Shown piece by piece: positions 1 to 8,514 of a stretch of 64,000 nt of DNA. The stretch comes from Labilibaculum sp. (GTDB lineage Bacteria; Bacteroidota; Bacteroidia; Bacteroidales; Marinifilaceae). The translations under genes were made by a program, and so were the position numbers. Each line of letters opens with the position of its first letter. Within the stretch, counting starts at the first letter, position 1. The notes under the pieces were generated by a model. That model worked only from the letters and a program-made list of their open reading frames with translations. It did no database searches and was not told the DNA's origin. The stretch lies in contig JAEINT010000015.1 in NCBI GenBank assembly GCA_016342745.1, positions 62,001 to 126,000 of the forward strand. The letters run 5' to 3'.

Positions 1-631
1 CCATTTTACCTAACATATCATCTTTAACGATAACGAAAGTAACACCTGCAGGAGCAAGGTTCTTTTGAGCACCACCATAAATCAATGCATACTTAGAAAC
101 ATCAACTGGACGAGAAAAGATATCTGATGACATATCAGCTACCAATGGAATATCACAATCCATATCTTCCTTAATTTCTGTTCCGTAAATGGTATTATTA
201 GTAGTAATGTGGAAATAATCCGCATCAGCAGGAACTTCGTACCCTTTAGGAATGTAGTTGTAAATAGTTTCTTTCGAAGAAGCTACCTCTACTACCTCAC
301 CAAAAAGCTTAGCTTCTTTTTGAGCTTTATTTGCCCATGCACCAGTATTTAAATATGCCGATTTCTTAGCCATCAAATTGTAAGGAATCATGCAAAACTG
401 AGTTGACGCACCACCACCAACAAATAAAACTGAGTATCCTTCAGGAATACTTAATAATTCTTTAAACAAAGCAATAGCCTCATCCATTACAGCAACAAAT
501 TCTTTGCTACGGTGAGATACTTCCATAACAGAAAGACCTGTACCAGCAAAATTTTTGATAGCTTCAGCTGTTTTTTCAACTGTAAAATCAGGAAGAATTG
601 AAGGGCCTGCAGAAAAGTTGTGTACTTTCAT
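1..631 (-). CDS. serC: Phosphoserine aminotransferase, 3' end outside the window
   Basis: SerC converts 3-phosphohydroxypyruvate and glutamate to O-phosphoserine in cytosolic serine biosynthesis, and also serves pyridoxal phosphate synthesis in some bacteria. About 210 N-terminal codons are visible, starting [14 protein letters not shown] at 631, which is the usual start of this family. The GGGASTQF phosphate-binding segment and the PLP-lysine motif [11 protein letters not shown] are present, so the catalytic lysine lies inside the window. The gene runs off the left edge; the family is about 360 residues long. It is the downstream neighbour of gcvT on the same strand but is separated by 440 bp and a terminator, so it is probably transcribed separately. 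Confidence 0.95.
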   Translation of the reverse strand, partial: MKVHNFSAGPSILPDFTVEKTAEAIKNFAGTGLSVMEVSHRSKEFVAVMDEAIALFKELLSIPEGYSVLFVGGGASTQFCMIPYNLMAKKSAYLNTGAWANKAQKEAKLFGEVVEVASSKETIYNYIPKGYEVPADADYFHITTNNTIYGTEIKEDMDCDIPLVADMSSDIFSRPVDVSKYALIYGGAQKNLAPAGVTFVIVKDDMLGKM

Positions 632-1070
632 TTTTTCAAACGTTTTAAATTTTTGTATTATTCCATATCCTGAGGCAAATTTGCAAATAAAAATTTATTT
701 TAAGACGCTTTTATCTGTTAAAATGTATGTTTTAAAACAAATAAATTCTCATCTCATCCCCCTTCGTATAGATTAATAATTACGTTCTGAAAAACAGAAT
801 TTTAACCCTCGGAAATTATCTTTAATAATTCTCTCACAAGACTCGGTGTTTTCCTTTCCAACCAAATATTTGAATTGAAATGAACAATCTTTGTGAATTT
901 AAATGGCAAAAGTTAAAAAGAAACTTAAAAAACAATCACTTTTCAACTCAAAAACCAAAGCAAATATAAGAATTTATGTTCTTTTAATTACCACAAGTTT
1001 TAAAATAGACAAAAAAAAGCAGATACATGTAAATGCATCTGCTCTAATCAATATCATAAAAAAAACACCC
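632..1070. other. Intergenic region between gcvT and serC
   Basis: This stretch of 439 bp holds the gcvT terminator at its right end and must hold the serC promoter at its left end. Two short plus-strand open frames cross it, but both have low-complexity, Lys/Phe/Asn-rich products and no family resemblance. I see no gene here. Confidence 0.6.
1012..1043 (-). terminator. Intrinsic terminator of gcvT
   Basis: An inverted repeat with arms AGCAGATaCAT and ATGcATCTGCT around a four-base loop lies just downstream of the gcvT stop. Read on the minus strand it is followed by a run of eight T, the classic Rho-independent form. Confidence 0.8.
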
Positions 1071-2174
1071 TTACGCTTTGTAAAAAGGAATTTTTGTAAT
1101 TTTTGCTTTAATTGCCTTATTTCTTACTCGAATGTAAATTTCTGTATCGGCCTTGTAAAATCCTTCTTTTACATATCCCAATCCAATTGATTTTCCGACC
1201 ATAGGAGCCATAGTACCAGAAGTTACTTCTCCAATTTCGTTTCCTTCAGCATCTTCAATCTTATATCCCTGACGGGCAATACCTCTATCAACCAATTCAA
1301 AACCTTTTAAGCGACGCTTTGGCTTCTCTTCTTTTTGCTTTTCGAAAAACTCACGATCGATAAAATCATTTCCATCTACAAATTTGGTAATCCAACCTAA
1401 ACCTGCTTCAATTGGAGTATGATCATCATCAATGTCATTTCCATACAAACAGAAACCTACTTCTAAACGAAGTGTATCACGTGCTGCCAAACCAATTGGC
1501 TGCAAACCAAACTCTTTTCCTGCTTCCATTACAGCATTCCAAAGTTTCTCACCATCTTCGTTTGATACATATATTTCACATCCTCCAGAACCAGTATAAC
1601 CGGTTGTTGAGAAGATTGCATTCTCGATACCCGCAATGTTTACTTTTTGAAAAGTGTAGTATTCCATATCTTCGATAGGCACATCAACAATTTTCTGCAT
1701 TGCTTTTAACGCCAATGGTCCTTGTACAGCTAACTGACAGATTTCATCAGATGCATTGTAAAGTTCTGTTCCAACTTCCAATCCCATCTCCTCAGCATTT
1801 TTACAACACCAGTTCCAATCTTTCTCAATATTTGCTGCGTTAACAACTAAAAGATAAGTTTCTGAATCAATTTGGTAAACCAACAAATCGTCAACAATTC
1901 CACCTTTTCCATTTGGAAAACAAGAATATTGAACTTTTCCATCTGCAAGAGCTGCAACATCATTGGTTGTTAGTCTTTGAACAAAAGAGAATGCTTTAGG
2001 ACCTTTAACCCAAAATTCTCCCATATGAGACACATCAAAAACACCTAATTTTTCACGAACACATACGTGCTCATCTTTAATTCCTGTGTACTCAATAGGC
2101 ATATTATACCCAGCGAATGATGCCATTTTTGCACCTAATTCTTCATGAAAGCTAGTAAATGCTGTTGTTTTCAT
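1071..2174 (-). CDS. gcvT: Glycine cleavage system T protein (aminomethyltransferase)
   Basis: GcvT transfers the methylene group from aminomethyl-lipoyl H protein to tetrahydrofolate and releases ammonia during glycine breakdown in the cytosol. The 367-residue length is normal for the bacterial protein. Hallmarks are the N-terminal FDVSHMGEF segment, TGYTGSGGCEIYV near residue 190, and LAARDTLRLEVGFCLYGND near residue 230. The C-terminal barrel with VTSGTMAPMVGKSIGLGYV is also typical. The P and H protein genes are not adjacent, so the system is dispersed in this genome. No truncation or odd feature is seen. Confidence 0.97.
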   Translation of the reverse strand: MKTTAFTSFHEELGAKMASFAGYNMPIEYTGIKDEHVCVREKLGVFDVSHMGEFWVKGPKAFSFVQRLTTNDVAALADGKVQYSCFPNGKGGIVDDLLVYQIDSETYLLVVNAANIEKDWNWCCKNAEEMGLEVGTELYNASDEICQLAVQGPLALKAMQKIVDVPIEDMEYYTFQKVNIAGIENAIFSTTGYTGSGGCEIYVSNEDGEKLWNAVMEAGKEFGLQPIGLAARDTLRLEVGFCLYGNDIDDDHTPIEAGLGWITKFVDGNDFIDREFFEKQKEEKPKRRLKGFELVDRGIARQGYKIEDAEGNEIGEVTSGTMAPMVGKSIGLGYVKEGFYKADTEIYIRVRNKAIKAKITKIPFYKA

Positions 2175-2319
2175 CTAAATACGTGTTTGGGGCAAAGCTC
2201 TACATTTTCAAAAATCGTGAAAGAAGATAACTTAGACCTAAGAAAAACTAATTAAGTTGTGTTTGTTTTAACAATTGCAAATGTAAAACTTTTTCTCAGA
2301 TATTATAAAAACAAAACAA

Positions 2320-4098
2320 TTAGTTTCCGCCAACCGGACGCCTTGCTATCCCCAAACGATAACCTCCTTTAAAAAGCACAACAAATGCATCTTTTACGCC
2401 ACAATCGTCTCTATAATTGGCAGCTTCTTTAAACGTTAAAAAACCTCCTATTGTATATTTATGCCAATTTTCAACAAATAAATGTTCAATAACATCCCCA
2501 CCTTTATATCTTCGAAACAGTTCTGCTGGATCCATTTCTTTTCTGCTAGCGGCAATTTGCACTCGGTAAACAAAATCTTCTTCAACCAATTCTTGTTTCA
2601 TTGGTTTTTCCGCTAGTTCAACAAGTTCATTTTCAACAGCAATAATTGGCACTGCTATAGGTACAACCAATTTAGCTTGCTCTAAGTCTGGAATTTCAAC
2701 TTCAAGAGTATCTTCCACAAGCTCTGCAATTGGTTCTTCAATTACAGTTTCCTCTATAACTGGTATAGATACTTTTTGTTGGTAAATATCGTAACCTCCA
2801 TTTCCTCCACTCCGATCTGATGCAAAATAAAACACTCCTTCTGCATCTTCACTATAAGTAATATCGTTTTCAGCACTGTTAATCGGCATTCCTAAATTTA
2901 CTGGACTTGTCCATCCTCCCATTTCTTCTCGCTCACATTTAAAAATATCATACCCACCCATTGAATTATGTCCTTTTGAACTAAAATACAATGTCTTTCC
3001 ATTTCTTGTAATGTAAACATCTCCTTCGTCGTACTCTGTGTTAATGTCACCTCCAATATTTATTGGTTTAGACCACCTTCCATTATCTTCTAAAAGGCAA
3101 TAATAAATATCACATTTTCCAAATCCATCATTTCGATTACTCACAAAATATATTTCATTACCTGCCTCGCTAATACTTGCCGAGCTCTCTCTAGAATCTT
3201 TTTTATTGATGAACTTTAAAGATTTTCCTGTTTTCCATTTCCCATTTACTTTTTCAGCTAAAACCAAATCTCCTGCTCCTTCTTTACTATTGTAAAATAC
3301 AAATTGATTTTCGTTAAAATTGCACAGTAAAGTTGCATTGACATTCGCTCCTAAATTATTTTTTTCTCTTGATATATTTCTCCAAGTATTTTCATCTTTT
3401 TCCGCTTTAAATAACTTTTCAAAATACTTCTGATCATCCAAAGATCTGGCATCTTCCTTTTCAAATACTCTTCTCGAACTAAAGTACAAATCACTACGAA
3501 AAACCTGCGGATTAAACTCATCAAAACTTGAATTCACATCATTTTCTAACAATTCAATAGCAAAAGATGTAGAGTCCTCCATAAACATTTTTCCATACCT
3601 TGATTCTTGAATGTGCTTTTCACCAATTGGTATCAACTCTTTTTGTTCCTTATAATTGTTTTGTGCTATTAATTCATTATTCATTTTGAAGTGAATAATT
3701 GCCTTTGAAAAGTTGTTTTGATACTTATAAGCCAAACCAATATAAAAATGTATTTCATTACTGATATCAGGATTTGCTGATTCTGCAGCTAAAAGGAATG
3801 GAAGAGCTTTATTTTTAGGTCCAGCAACTAAATAACAAATACCAACATTATAATTAAGTTCAGCATTGCTTTTGTTAGCTGAATAGGCCTCTAATAATAA
3901 ATTTAAACTTTCTCCAACATAGCCCAATCCTTTATCATAAAGCTTTAAGGCTTCTTTTATTTTTGAATACTCTGCTTTTCTTGTTTGCACAGTATCCACA
4001 AAATGAGTTTTTTTAACCGACAACAATTCCTGTCCATGTATTTGAAAAGAAATTGCTATAACAATAAATAAAACAAGGGTAGTAAACTTCAAATTCAT
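2320..4098 (-). CDS. Secreted TPR / PD40 beta-propeller protein with SPOR-like C terminus
   Basis: This 592-residue protein has an N-terminal signal peptide. A TPR region spans roughly residues 45-160. A WD40-like PD40 propeller follows at about 190-450, with repeated blades such as EIYFVSNRNDGFGKCDIYY, TLYFSSKGHNSMGGYDIF and VFYFASDRSGGNGGYDIY. After an acidic Glu/Val-rich linker, the last 80 residues (VYRVQIAAS...) resemble a SPOR peptidoglycan-binding domain. The architecture matches Bacteroidota OmpA-associated envelope proteins related to PorE/SprE-like partners, but with SPOR in place of OmpA. The role is inferred to be periplasmic scaffolding at peptidoglycan. It is divergent from the HPt gene across a 336-bp gap. 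Confidence 0.75.
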   Translation of the reverse strand: MNLKFTTLVLFIVIAISFQIHGQELLSVKKTHFVDTVQTRKAEYSKIKEALKLYDKGLGYVGESLNLLLEAYSANKSNAELNYNVGICYLVAGPKNKALPFLLAAESANPDISNEIHFYIGLAYKYQNNFSKAIIHFKMNNELIAQNNYKEQKELIPIGEKHIQESRYGKMFMEDSTSFAIELLENDVNSSFDEFNPQVFRSDLYFSSRRVFEKEDARSLDDQKYFEKLFKAEKDENTWRNISREKNNLGANVNATLLCNFNENQFVFYNSKEGAGDLVLAEKVNGKWKTGKSLKFINKKDSRESSASISEAGNEIYFVSNRNDGFGKCDIYYCLLEDNGRWSKPINIGGDINTEYDEGDVYITRNGKTLYFSSKGHNSMGGYDIFKCEREEMGGWTSPVNLGMPINSAENDITYSEDAEGVFYFASDRSGGNGGYDIYQQKVSIPVIEETVIEEPIAELVEDTLEVEIPDLEQAKLVVPIAVPIIAVENELVELAEKPMKQELVEEDFVYRVQIAASRKEMDPAELFRRYKGGDVIEHLFVENWHKYTIGGFLTFKEAANYRDDCGVKDAFVVLFKGGYRLGIARRPVGGN

Positions 4099-4434
4099 AG
4101 ACGATAAGTTATATTTTGAGAATAGACAAAATTCCTAAAAGAAAGATGATACGAAAAAAAACCTCTTAAGTTTAGTTTAACAATCACTTTTTAGTGTTTT
4201 ATAATTATTGAATCTTATTTAGTAATCATCAATAAAGATTCAATAAAACCGTTGATTTAAGCACCTGTTGAATAACTTAGCTTATAGGTAAATTAAAAAT
4301 ATTTTAGTATTATTGCATATGTCTTAGGCATGATTAATATTGTTTATTAAATCTGAATGAAATATTTAGATAATAGCATTATTAAAAGCATCAATTTGAC
4401 TAAATTAAACGTAAACAAACCTTATCTCAACTAA
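4099..4434. other. Divergent intergenic region
   Basis: This AT-rich stretch of 336 bp lies between the minus-strand TPR/PD40 gene and the plus-strand HPt-STAS-phosphatase operon. It must contain two divergent promoters. I cannot assign a convincing -33/-7 pair and I see no gene or strong hairpin. Confidence 0.5.
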
Positions 4435-4890
4435 ATGACTCTAGGGGAAAAGCTTACCGACTTAAGCTATTTAAAGGAAATGTCTGGAAATGACTACGAT
4501 ATCATCAAAGAAATGATTGATATTTTTATAGAACAAGTTCCCGAGTTCTTAGATGAGGTTTCGAATAGTTTCGAATCCCAAGATTGGCAAGCTTTAGGTG
4601 CTGTTGCTCACAAAGCAAAATCATCAGTAAGAACAATGGGAATGGAAAAGACTGGAAGCTACTTGGAACAGCTAGAACATTTTTCAAAAGGGAATCTTAA
4701 ATTTGATTTACAGATAAAAAAAGAAAAAGGCATTGAATTTAGTCCTTCTGATGAAAAGAATTGGATTAATGTGAAGTATGAAACTAAAAATGACATTGAA
4801 TTAAAGCACATTCCTGAATTAGTAGAAGGCTTTTTAACTCAATGTCCATTAGCTATTAGAGAACTAAAAGAAACGCTAGAACAACATTAA
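4435..4890 (+). CDS. HPt-domain phosphotransfer protein
   Basis: A 151-residue cytosolic protein whose N-terminal half is a histidine phosphotransfer domain. The segment AHKAKSSVRTMG at about residues 63-74 carries the phospho-accepting His in the HxxK context typical of HPt domains. The C-terminal half is less typical, with an insertion rich in Lys and Glu. It is the first gene of a three-gene plus-strand group, 24 bp before the STAS gene, and the third gene holds a receiver domain. It is therefore likely to shuttle phosphate to or from the receiver of that phosphatase. The cognate kinase is not in the neighbourhood. Confidence 0.8.
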   Translation: MTLGEKLTDLSYLKEMSGNDYDIIKEMIDIFIEQVPEFLDEVSNSFESQDWQALGAVAHKAKSSVRTMGMEKTGSYLEQLEHFSKGNLKFDLQIKKEKGIEFSPSDEKNWINVKYETKNDIELKHIPELVEGFLTQCPLAIRELKETLEQH

Positions 4891-4914
4891 AAATTTACAC
4901 CAGATTTTACCACT

Positions 4915-5265
4915 ATGAATATTGAAACCAAACAAGTTAACTCTGTAACCATAATGAAATTGGGTGCTACCAATAGGTTATACGCATTAAATGCGAATCT
5001 TGCGAAGGAAAAAATGAATGAATTCTTAACTCAACCAAAATCACAATTGGTTATTGATTTTGAAGGCATAAGTTTTATTGATAGCTCAGGATTTGGAGCT
5101 TTGTTATCTGCACTTAAAACGTCAAAAGAGCACAAGAGTTTTATTAAGCTTTGTAATATCAACAACGATGTTATGGAATTGATTGAACTAATGCAGCTTG
5201 ATTCTATTTTTGACATTTTGCAGGATACAACCGCTTGTGTTAACAGTTTTTCATCGGCAGAATAA
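4915..5265 (+). CDS. STAS-domain anti-sigma factor antagonist (SpoIIAA/RsbV type)
   Basis: A single-domain STAS protein of 116 residues. The phosphorylatable serine lies in IDFEGISFIDSSGFGALLSA at about residues 44-63, with the DSSGFG core of SpoIIAA/RsbV. In known partner-switching systems an RsbW-type kinase phosphorylates this serine and a PP2C phosphatase removes the phosphate. The phosphatase is encoded 9 bp downstream, which makes this protein its probable substrate. No anti-sigma kinase gene is found here, so the final target (sigma factor or another protein) is unknown. Confidence 0.87.
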   Translation: MNIETKQVNSVTIMKLGATNRLYALNANLAKEKMNEFLTQPKSQLVIDFEGISFIDSSGFGALLSALKTSKEHKSFIKLCNINNDVMELIELMQLDSIFDILQDTTACVNSFSSAE

Positions 5266-5274
5266 ATTGCTTGG

Positions 5275-6837
5275 ATGGCCAAAGTCTCGCCAAATATACT
5301 TGTTGTTGATGACGATGTAGTTATCTTAAAGTTTATTGAGTTTACTCTTAAAGGCTTAGGTTATCAAACCACATTGGCAAAAAATGGCAAAGAAGCTATT
5401 GACGAGGCTAAAAATCAACATTTTGACCTCATCATTTCTGACCTTTACATGCCTCTTATAGATGGTAATGAATTGGTTAAAAGACTACGAAAAACACCCG
5501 AATACCAACACACACCTTTTATTTTCCTTTCTGGAAATACAGAAGAAGAAACTTGGATTAAAAACCTTAATGACGGGGCTGATGATTTCATCACCAAACC
5601 CATCAAGCAGAAGATTTTCATCTCTAAAATTCAGTCGCACTTAAAAAAAGCTTACCTCAGAAAAGATATTCTTGACAGTGCTAGAAAGGATGATATTAGT
5701 TTTGAAAAAGGAAATTTAATCTATTGCGCCAATAGAATTAAGCCTTTTGCTCTCCCACGAAAACATCTAAAAACAAACATTAAAGCGGTTTATTCCGACA
5801 CCGATTTCTTTATGGCTCTTCAAGACACAAATACTTGGGGAATTATCATAGACGATAAAGCAAAGTGGGCGATTACCATTTTAGATAAAATTACAGAGAT
5901 TGTATCTCACCATATTCCAATAAGTATCTTAATTTCTGATGCTGACGATATGGATCAAATTGATCAATTGTTAAGTTCAAAAATCAGTAATTTTCTATTT
6001 AAAAAATTAAATTCAAAATTGATCATTCATCAGATCAATTCTAATGTTCAAAGAGAACACGATTTAAAAAACAAATATTTAAATGCACTAAATACTGCTG
6101 CTAAAAGATCTCCAATTCGTTTCGAAAGTGAATTTGAGGATGATCTGCGCGATTTTAATATTCAGATTTTAAATCAACCCTACGACAAGCTTCCTGGCGG
6201 AGATTATTACGAAGTTGTTGATATCGATGAAAATAGAAAGATTTTAATCTTAGGAGATGTTATGGGTAAAAAATGGGACGCATGGTTCTTTGTTCCTGCC
6301 TACATCGCCTATATTCGAAGTACGATTAACTTTTTCGTAAACAGACAAGAGCTTGACTTTGTTGAATCACCAGGTAAATTTCTTGAAATAATTAACGAAT
6401 ATCTATTTAAAGACATTCAGCTGACAGAAGTCTTTACAACTTTAAGTATTATTTCAATTTGCTCCTCATCTAATAAAATTAGTATTGCTTCGGCAGGTGC
6501 ACTTCGACCATTCTTTTATAATGGCACGGACAAATCTATTTCTCAATTAAATATTGTTGGCACACTATTAGGTGTAGTAAAAGAAGGCAAATACCAAAGC
6601 TTGGTTCGTGATTTTAACCAGGGAGATAAACTCATTTTTTATACCGATGGCTATAGCGAAGCTGTTAATGATAAAACGGGGGAAATGATTGGTGATGATG
6701 CGATGCATTATGCTTTAGACAATAAAAAAGACAAAGAGATTATTGCAGCAAAAGAGCTAGAAACAGAATTAGCACAGCTTTTTAACATCTCAAAATATGA
6801 CGACGATAGAACCCTATTGTTAATCCAAAGAAATTAG
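5275..6837 (+). CDS. Response regulator with PP2C (SpoIIE/RsbU-type) serine phosphatase output
   Basis: A 520-residue fusion. Residues 7-125 are a receiver domain: acidic pair DDD near residue 12, phospho-acceptor Asp in DLIISDLYMPLIDG near residue 56, and the conserved Lys in DFITKPI near residue 107. A central region of about 150 residues is unassigned and may be a degenerate second receiver. The C-terminal 240 residues are a SpoIIE-type PP2C domain with GGDYYEV, LGDVMGK, LIFYTDGYSEA and a terminal DDRTLLLI motif, all metal-ligand positions present. It probably dephosphorylates the STAS protein encoded upstream under control of a phosphorelay that includes the HPt protein. Confidence 0.9.
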   Translation: MAKVSPNILVVDDDVVILKFIEFTLKGLGYQTTLAKNGKEAIDEAKNQHFDLIISDLYMPLIDGNELVKRLRKTPEYQHTPFIFLSGNTEEETWIKNLNDGADDFITKPIKQKIFISKIQSHLKKAYLRKDILDSARKDDISFEKGNLIYCANRIKPFALPRKHLKTNIKAVYSDTDFFMALQDTNTWGIIIDDKAKWAITILDKITEIVSHHIPISILISDADDMDQIDQLLSSKISNFLFKKLNSKLIIHQINSNVQREHDLKNKYLNALNTAAKRSPIRFESEFEDDLRDFNIQILNQPYDKLPGGDYYEVVDIDENRKILILGDVMGKKWDAWFFVPAYIAYIRSTINFFVNRQELDFVESPGKFLEIINEYLFKDIQLTEVFTTLSIISICSSSNKISIASAGALRPFFYNGTDKSISQLNIVGTLLGVVKEGKYQSLVRDFNQGDKLIFYTDGYSEAVNDKTGEMIGDDAMHYALDNKKDKEIIAAKELETELAQLFNISKYDDDRTLLLIQRN

Positions 6838-6893
6838 TTCAAATACTCCTTTTTCTCCTTTGTTTTCCTCATTTTTGCATAAAATTTGATAAT

Positions 6894-7214
6894 ATGGAAG
6901 CAAACGAGGTTATTGGATGGATGGGTAGTATTCTTTTTGCTATTTGCGCCCTTCCGCAAGTTATCCACACATATAAAACAAAAAAAACAGACGATCTCAA
7001 CGAATTGTTTATTTGGCTATGGTTTTGGGGTGAAGTATTTACACTATGCTATATTTTCATAGATGATATCGCCAATAAAAACTACCATATTCCTCTGTAT
7101 TTTAATTACATTTTCAACTTACTATTACTTTTCTATTTGGTATTTGCCAAATACAGGTACAATTCAAAACCAACAAGTTTATCTATTCTTAGAAAAAAAC
7201 TAAGATTTAAATAG
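6894..7214 (+). CDS. Small PQ-loop family membrane protein
   Basis: A 106-residue protein with three predicted membrane helices. The first contains ILFAICALPQVIHTYKTKKTDD, in which the PQ dipeptide and the following charged TYKTKKTDDL are the signature of PQ-loop/SemiSWEET-like proteins. SemiSWEETs form dimers that move small sugars, but many PQ-loop proteins have other or unknown substrates, so no substrate is claimed. It starts 57 bp after the phosphatase gene and ends before a bidirectional terminator, so it may be the last gene of the phosphorelay operon or be separate. Confidence 0.7.
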   Translation: MEANEVIGWMGSILFAICALPQVIHTYKTKKTDDLNELFIWLWFWGEVFTLCYIFIDDIANKNYHIPLYFNYIFNLLLLFYLVFAKYRYNSKPTSLSILRKKLRFK

Positions 7215-7230
7215 ACAATGTATACCATAA

Positions 7231-7256
7231 AAAAAGCCGGATGAAAATCCGGCTTT
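7231..7256. terminator. Bidirectional terminator between the PQ-loop gene and citC
   Basis: The hairpin AAAGCCGGAT / ATCCGGCTTT has a four-base loop and A/T tails on both sides. It sits between convergent genes and can end transcription from either side. Confidence 0.85.
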
Positions 7257-7261
7257 GCTAT

Positions 7262-8335
7262 TTAATGTCTTGAAACTGTATTTCGTATTTTCTCCCGAAT
7301 CTCTAAAGACTCATCTGATAAAAGATAATTCTTTGTTGAATCAGGTAAAAAATCAAGGATGTCATTTAAGCGATCTTCTCGAATTGCCTTTCTTACCTTC
7401 GATGCTGAAATATAATTATCAGCACCTCCTTGGGTTATTCTAGGGATTTCTAAGATTTCAACTCCATTAGAAGGAAGGTATTTTAACATTGCCTCGTTAT
7501 AAGCAGCCGTAACCGGTGAATACATCTCTGTTCCTATGTACCTTCTGTTGATATTTAATATCGGCACAATGTAGTTCATAAAGGTGACCACATCTAATTC
7601 TGCTTGTTTTGCTGCAATATCACATTCCTTTTCCTCTTTAAGGAAATAACAAGGGAAAATAGTTCCGGAAACAACGTAGTTACCTCCTTTTACCATTACA
7701 AGGTTGTCCAAGTGCCCAAGTTCCTCTTTAATTAATCGCCACCTAATGTCAAAGGTAAAAGAAGAGCGATCTTCTTCGACAATAAAGAGATAAACCAATC
7801 TATTTTCTTTACACGCCTTCTCTATTAGGTACTTGTGACCTTTTGTAAAGGGATTGCAGTTGACCACCACAGAAGCAATATCTCCAACACTAAGATCCTT
7901 TTTAATTGACCTTAAATAGTCCTGGTAAGTCTTGATGTTTTCATAGCCGAATTCAAGCACCGAAAACAAAGGCTCTGCTGTGGCAATTTCGGTAAATCCT
8001 AAACCCTTAAACACCTCTAAATTTCGAGGCTTGGTATAAACAAAAATATGCTTATGCTTAAGAATTACAAGATCAATTAAATGGGTAACAATTTGAGCAA
8101 AAGCAGCGCCTTCTCTAAATTTTGGAGAAACTGCAACATACTTTAATACTCTCCCCTTATATGACCCCGTTCCGATTACTTCCCCATTCAAGTTATATAG
8201 GATCATGGCGTAATCCACATCGCTAGGATCAAATTCGAAGCCCAATGGCTCCATAAATTCTGAAACTAATTTTATATCAAAGGGATTCTTTAAATCTAAA
8301 GACTCTTCCCTATAATCTGTATTCTCAACGCCCAT
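7262..8335 (-). CDS. citC: [Citrate (pro-3S)-lyase] ligase
   Basis: CitC acetylates the thiol of the citrate lyase prosthetic group with acetate and ATP, turning on the enzyme in the cytosol. The 357-residue protein has an N-terminal GNAT-like part (about 1-130) and a C-terminal nucleotidyltransferase part that begins VVVNCNPFTKGHKYLIEKA near residue 158, in which TKGH is the nucleotidyl-transfer motif. A later ISASKVRKAI segment matches the SxxxxR region of the fold. It is the last gene of the citrate lyase operon, 179 bp downstream of citXG, and is followed by a strong terminator. Confidence 0.93.
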   Translation of the reverse strand: MGVENTDYREESLDLKNPFDIKLVSEFMEPLGFEFDPSDVDYAMILYNLNGEVIGTGSYKGRVLKYVAVSPKFREGAAFAQIVTHLIDLVILKHKHIFVYTKPRNLEVFKGLGFTEIATAEPLFSVLEFGYENIKTYQDYLRSIKKDLSVGDIASVVVNCNPFTKGHKYLIEKACKENRLVYLFIVEEDRSSFTFDIRWRLIKEELGHLDNLVMVKGGNYVVSGTIFPCYFLKEEKECDIAAKQAELDVVTFMNYIVPILNINRRYIGTEMYSPVTAAYNEAMLKYLPSNGVEILEIPRITQGGADNYISASKVRKAIREDRLNDILDFLPDSTKNYLLSDESLEIREKIRNTVSRH

Positions 8336-8514
8336 ACTTAGTAGTTCGTTTTAGTATTTGTTGTGTTTTTGTTTATTGTATTTAACTATTCAATGATATG
8401 AATTCCACAGAAAATCCACCTTTAATTTTATATGTTATGAAAGGAGTTTTTTAAGTGTCAAATCATGATAAATGTTATTTTTTTATTCCGTATCAATTTG
8501 TATTCAGCAAAAGC

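Noticed and set aside
555-1190. Two plus-strand open frames (73 and 95 codons)
   Set aside because: Low-complexity products overlapping serC and gcvT ends and AT-rich spacer; no family features and no plausible context.
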